This document shows positions 19,415 to 22,415 of a stretch of 22,415 nt of DNA, one piece after another. Position numbers and translations under genes: made by a program. Position 1 is the stretch's first letter. Each line of letters opens with the position of its first letter. The notes beneath the pieces are model-generated. The model was not told the DNA's origin and ran no database searches. It saw only the letters and a program-made list of their open reading frames with translations. The stretch comes from a virus: the IMG/VR virus record IMGVR_UViG_3300006925_000169, positions 1 through 22,415 of that record. One strand, written 5' to 3'.

Positions 19415-19839
19415 TGCGACCTATATACGAGAAGCAAGAAGACTTAATGAAAGAGCACGAAGTGTTTAAAACTTTTGAGACTACACACAAAGCCGTGTGT
19501 GTAAAATTGCCCCCGTTAAGTGTGGTTGATAGGTTAATATGCACCGCCAACAACACGCTTTACGCAGTAGCAGAGCTTAAGGTACGCACTAACGCACATG
19601 ATAAGTACCCGACTTATATGTTAAGCGCTGCAAAGCACAGAGCGATGCTAGAGTTGTCCTCGGCTTTAAAAGTACCCGCCTTACTGTTCGTACAGTTTAC
19701 TGACGTTCTTATGGTAGCTAAGATTGAAGACACGTACGAATCAGGCGAAGGAGGACGAACCGACAGAGGAGACGCGCTTGATGTAGAGGAATGCGTGTAC
19801 ATACCTATGGAAAAGTTTAAAAAATTACGTCAAGGGTAA
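19414..19839 (+). CDS. Probable PD-(D/E)XK-fold protein, 141 aa
   Basis: 141 residues, starting on the last base of the previous stop (TAATG). SVVDRLI (D39) followed by LYAVAELKVR (E54, K56) fits the D...(D/E)XK core of restriction-endonuclease-like folds. KYPTYMLSAAKHRAMLELSSALKVPALLFVQF then reads like the helix and strand that complete the fold. Related phage proteins with a V/A-E-I/L-K-x-R and YPTYMIS motif are usually hypothetical. Catalytic activity is likely if the three residues align as read, but I am less sure than for the neighbouring nucleases. Confidence 0.65.
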   Translation: MRPIYEKQEDLMKEHEVFKTFETTHKAVCVKLPPLSVVDRLICTANNTLYAVAELKVRTNAHDKYPTYMLSAAKHRAMLELSSALKVPALLFVQFTDVLMVAKIEDTYESGEGGRTDRGDALDVEECVYIPMEKFKKLRQG

Positions 19840-19843
19840 GCTA

Positions 19844-20212
19844 ATGACGGCACGTGAAAAAGACGCTGACACCTTAGTCCCTTGGGATAAAGCAACATCA
19901 GAAACATGCTTCTACCCCAACTGCGGGTTTAGGCATGCAATAGAACAAGGGGATGCGCATGTAGTTTGGGACGCGCACCTCCCCCTGCAAACAATATATG
20001 CTATGTTTCCGCCAGTAGTGAAATTAGCTATACAAGAAAACATTAATCATAGAAAAGAATATCCCAGCAGAATGCTAACTTTTTACTTTCATCCCGAGTG
20101 CGCAGCCGAGTGGGGCATGCAGTTAATAAAAGACGCCCTTGAAGCAAATCATAGGGTGGGTAGACGGTTAAGTAACAGAGAAAAGGACTGGAATTACCAT
20201 GACGAAGAGTAA
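19844..20212 (+). CDS. Unknown 122-aa protein with possible metal-binding cysteines
   Basis: An unrecognised 122-residue protein. CFYPNC (residues 22-27), a later His-rich stretch (DAHVVWDAH) and FHPEC near residue 85 could form a zinc site; an FHPEC-type motif is seen in PARP-like and other zinc fingers. No membrane segment. It starts 5 bp after the previous stop and overlaps the next gene by 14 nt. Confidence 0.65.
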   Translation: MTAREKDADTLVPWDKATSETCFYPNCGFRHAIEQGDAHVVWDAHLPLQTIYAMFPPVVKLAIQENINHRKEYPSRMLTFYFHPECAAEWGMQLIKDALEANHRVGRRLSNREKDWNYHDEE

Positions 20213-20504
20213 ACGCGATTACAAAGCCGAGTATGCTAAGTACCAAGGCACCGAAGAGCAAAAGAAAAAGCGTGCCGCGCGCAACGCTGCTCGCCGCAAG
20301 GCTGAGCGGGAAGGCAAGGTTAGCAAGGGTGACGGCAAAGACGTAGCGCACAAGAAGGCTATGGATAAAGGCGGCAAGAACTCTGACGGTACTAAGGTAG
20401 AGACAGCGAGCCGCAACCGCTCTTTCAAGCGGGACTCAAAAGGCAACCTTGTATCTGAAACTAGCGACCGCGAGCGCAAGAAAAAGAAGACCTCTAAAGC
20501 ATGA
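20199..20504 (+). CDS. Small basic phage protein, HNH-related in appearance, 101 aa
   Basis: 101 residues, extremely Lys/Arg-rich. The segments KKRAARNAARRKAEREGKV, KGDGKDVAHKKAMDKGG and ETASRNRSFKR match a widespread phage small-protein family that looks like the DNA-contacting part of an HNH endonuclease (GKDVxH, then N..L..S.NRS). The second His/Asn of an active HNH site is not clearly present, so it may be a DNA-binding derivative. It ends in the ATGA that starts the helicase gene. Confidence 0.68.
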   Translation: MTKSKRDYKAEYAKYQGTEEQKKKRAARNAARRKAEREGKVSKGDGKDVAHKKAMDKGGKNSDGTKVETASRNRSFKRDSKGNLVSETSDRERKKKKTSKA

Positions 20505-21298
20505 AGATAGTAAACAACCGAGCGATGGTGGTAAAGACTAAGCGCCCCCACCTTATAACCGAACGCGTAAAAAACTACAAAGTAGCTGAGCAAGACGACG
20601 GCTACTTTAAGCTAGCCCTGCCATGGAGGCTGCATGAAGCTCAAGTTCTGAACAGTTTGGGTGTAAAAGACGTGCCGTCGCCCATAGGCAGGGAGTACGA
20701 GTGGTCGGGGCGCTTTGATCCGTTTGCACACCAGAAGAAGACAGCCTCCTTTCTTACTCTAAACAAGAAAGCGTTTTGTTTTAACGAGCAGGGCACAGGC
20801 AAAACTGCTTCTGTAATATGGGCAGCAGACTACCTGATGCAGCAAGGAGTCATTAACCGCGTACTGGTTATATGCCCTCTGTCTATTATGAAATCAGCAT
20901 GGCAGGAAGATTTGTTTAAGTTTGCTATGCACCGCTCTTGTTCTGTAGCGCACGGCGCTTCTGCGACACGCAAGAAGATAATCAACGCAGGGTCAGAGTT
21001 TGTCATCATAAACTTCGACGGCGTGGCTGTAGTAAAAGAAGAGATAGAAAAAGGCGGCTTTGATCTAATTGTGGTGGATGAGGCTAGCGCCTACAAGAAT
21101 GCACAGACGAACCGTTGGAAGGTACTGCGCGATCTGTGCAAGGGAGTGGATTGGTTATGGATGCTTACTGGTACTCCCGCAGCACAAGCGCCCACCGATG
21201 CCTTCGGACTAGCTAAGCTAGTTGCACCCAATAACGTACCCCAGTACTTCGGGCAGTTCAAAGACAAGGTGATGTATAAAGTATCACAATATACTTAG
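20501..21298 (+). CDS. SNF2-type DEAD-like helicase, N-terminal half (ends at an in-frame amber codon)
   Basis: 265 residues forming the first RecA-like domain of a superfamily 2 helicase. It shows a Q-motif-like FAHQKK (76-80), motif I EQGTGKT (96-102), motif II VVDEAS (DEAS, 193-196) and motif III TGTPA (224-228). It stops at TAG (21296-21298) right after MYKVSQYT. The same frame continues without shift into RPKPDASETVHAALQP and the second RecA-like domain (to 22054). In related phage helicases a Trp sits where the TAG stands (…SQxxW-x-PKP…), so a single TGG-to-TAG change explains the split. Uninterrupted, the protein would be 517 residues. As read, this half alone cannot be an active helicase. 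It may be a real mutation, a mixed population or a sequence error. Confidence 0.88.
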   Translation: MKIVNNRAMVVKTKRPHLITERVKNYKVAEQDDGYFKLALPWRLHEAQVLNSLGVKDVPSPIGREYEWSGRFDPFAHQKKTASFLTLNKKAFCFNEQGTGKTASVIWAADYLMQQGVINRVLVICPLSIMKSAWQEDLFKFAMHRSCSVAHGASATRKKIINAGSEFVIINFDGVAVVKEEIEKGGFDLIVVDEASAYKNAQTNRWKVLRDLCKGVDWLWMLTGTPAAQAPTDAFGLAKLVAPNNVPQYFGQFKDKVMYKVSQYT

Positions 21299-21325
21299 CG
21301 CCCTAAACCTGACGCTAGCGAAACA

Positions 21326-22054
21326 GTGCACGCTGCGTTGCAACCGGCGATAAGGTTCCGCAAGGAAGAGTGCCTCGACCTGCCAAAGGTTACTTTCGTA
21401 GACAGGGAAGCCCCGCTAACTAAGCAGCAAGCTTCGTACTACAAACAGTTAAAAGACCGAATGATAATGGAGGCAGACGGAGAGCAAGTCACTTCAGTGA
21501 ATGCCGCAACTAACCTCAACAAGCTCCTGCAAATATCAGGTGGCGCTGTGTACTCTGACGACCGTGAGGTTATTGAGTTTGACGTTAGCAACAGGCTAAA
21601 GGTTATTAGAGAAGTAATAGATGAATCGTCACACAAAGTGCTTGTATTCGTGCCCTTCACCCACACTATTGAATTGCTCAGAGAGTTTTGTGCAAAGCAT
21701 AAGATCAGCGCAGAGGTAATCTCAGGCAAGGTGTCGGTGAACAAACGCAGTGAGATAATCAAAGACTTCCAGACCACAGATAAAATTAAAGTGCTTATCA
21801 TTCAGCCACAGGCAGCCTCGCACGGCCTCACGCTAACCGCTGCTAACACAATAATATGGTACGCCCCCGTAACTAGCGTGGAGACTTACCTACAAGCCAA
21901 CGCACGTATCGACAGGCCGGGGCAGCACAACCCAATGACTGTGGTGCACATAGAGGGCAGCGAAGTAGAGCGCAAGCTATACAAGATGTTGCGGTCTAAC
22001 ATAGACAACCACACTAAAATCGTCGATTTGTACAAACAAGAAATAGATGCTTGA
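21326..22054 (+). CDS. SNF2-type helicase, C-terminal half (after the amber codon)
   Basis: Same frame as the preceding half. A GTG start at 21326 would give 242 residues, but it has no recognisable Shine-Dalgarno, so re-initiation would be weak. It carries the second RecA-like domain: HKVLVFVPFTHTIELL (motif IV region), VISGKVSVNKRSEIIKDF, motif V AASHGLTL (163-170 of this half) and motif VI LQANARIDRPGQ (189-200) with its arginine fingers. All helicase motifs across the two halves are intact, which argues that the interruption is recent or conditional. Phage enzymes of this type act in replication or recombination. Confidence 0.82.
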   Translation: MHAALQPAIRFRKEECLDLPKVTFVDREAPLTKQQASYYKQLKDRMIMEADGEQVTSVNAATNLNKLLQISGGAVYSDDREVIEFDVSNRLKVIREVIDESSHKVLVFVPFTHTIELLREFCAKHKISAEVISGKVSVNKRSEIIKDFQTTDKIKVLIIQPQAASHGLTLTAANTIIWYAPVTSVETYLQANARIDRPGQHNPMTVVHIEGSEVERKLYKMLRSNIDNHTKIVDLYKQEIDA

Positions 22055-22080
22055 CAATGTAAATCTCACTGTTCTACACT
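22051..22080 (+). promoter_or_regulatory. Promoter candidate after the helicase gene
   Basis: -35 TTGACA (22051-22056), 18-bp spacer, -10 TACACT (22075-22080). As at 9039, the TGA stop of the upstream gene (22052-22054) is embedded in the -35. No GTACCAC operator is present. It would transcribe the gene starting at 22108. Confidence 0.6.
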
Positions 22081-22107
22081 GGCTATCCCTGCTATTTAGG
22101 AGGAGCC

Positions 22108-22415
22108 ATGAAAGACTCAGCAGACAAGCTAACCAAAATCTATATAAAGATGCGGAACGCTATTAAAGAGAAAGAAGACGAAGCTAAAGAAATAAGAAAG
22201 CAACAAGAAGTGGTAGTAGAAAAGTTGCTTGCGCTCTGCGAAGAGCAAGACCTCGATAGTCTAAGGACGCCCTCTGGCACAGTAAGCCGTAGAGTGCAGT
22301 CTCACTACTGGACTAGCGACTGGGAAAGAATGTACGACTTCCTTAAGGAGCACGACGCTTTCCACCTACTTGAGAAACGCATATCTGGTCTCGCCATGAA
22401 GCAGTTTCTTGAGGA
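22108..22415 (+). CDS. Conserved phage protein with a coiled-coil N-terminus, partial
   Basis: The first 102 codons of a gene cut off by the right edge. There is a strong AGGAGGAG ribosome site before ATG 22108. Residues 1-45 form a charged, probably coiled-coil helix (IKEKEDEAKEIRKQQEVVVEKLLALC). DSLRTPSGTVSRRVQSHYWTSDWERMYDFLKEHDAFHLLEKRI then follows, a motif line typical of a conserved phage family found beside replication and recombination genes. Its function is not known to me. It has its own promoter just upstream. Confidence 0.8.
   Translation, partial: MKDSADKLTKIYIKMRNAIKEKEDEAKEIRKQQEVVVEKLLALCEEQDLDSLRTPSGTVSRRVQSHYWTSDWERMYDFLKEHDAFHLLEKRISGLAMKQFLE

Noticed and set aside
21296-21298. 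Genome-wide reassignment of TAG to an amino acid
   Set aside because: TAG properly ends at least two other genes here (13306-13308 and 17306-17308), each followed by or overlapping the next gene, and no other gene shows internal TAG.

Overview
This window is part of a tailed double-stranded DNA phage genome (Caudoviricetes), or a prophage. It holds a terminase/portal packaging block on the minus strand and a phage replication block on the plus strand, with dense, often overlapping, short genes and no ribosomal, tRNA or metabolic operons. The perfect Shine-Dalgarno match, the sigma70-type promoters and the protein families suggest a Gram-negative, probably proteobacterial and possibly aquatic host. 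That host assignment is inference.

Layout. (1) 1-5052, minus strand, read right to left: terS, terL, portal, a 65-residue gene, then the start of a GroES-like gene. (2) 5053-5710: a divergent control region with long G-runs, 18-bp direct and inverted repeats flanking a tRNA-T-arm-like segment, and the first forward promoter. It could be an attachment or packaging site. (3) 5607-6300: a self-contained cassette (promoter, palindrome, one gene, palindrome, terminator). (4) 6301-7004: a 700-bp non-coding stretch with a terminator, AT-rich repeats, a cluster of GTACCAC boxes and a strong promoter whose spacer is a perfect palindrome. (5) 7005-13527: a forward operon of eleven genes ending in a strong terminator. 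It encodes a MoxR-type AAA+ ATPase, a zincin-like/VWA protein, a DUF3150-like protein, several unknowns and a ribbon-helix-helix protein. (6) 13533-22415: a second forward block with a VRR-NUC nuclease, family A DNA polymerase, DUF3310 protein, malonyl-CoA-decarboxylase-like GNAT protein, SleB-like hydrolase, thermonuclease, Cas4-like nuclease, a second PD-(D/E)XK candidate, a SNF2-type helicase interrupted by an amber codon, and many small unknowns.

The most striking feature is a family of nine 19-bp palindromes, AACCTACA-NNN-TGTAGGTT, confined to regions 3-5. Seven sit just upstream of a Shine-Dalgarno sequence, and the other two sit between a stop codon and a terminator. They mark the borders of translationally coupled gene groups. 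A second palindrome, GTACCACACTGTGGTAC, lies between the -35 and -10 of the two strongest promoters. Together with the ribbon-helix-helix gene at the end of the operon, this looks like an uncharacterised early-gene control system, wrapped around an ATPase/zincin-VWA/DUF3150 triad of unknown phage function.

All protein calls come from reading motifs by eye; no database search was possible.
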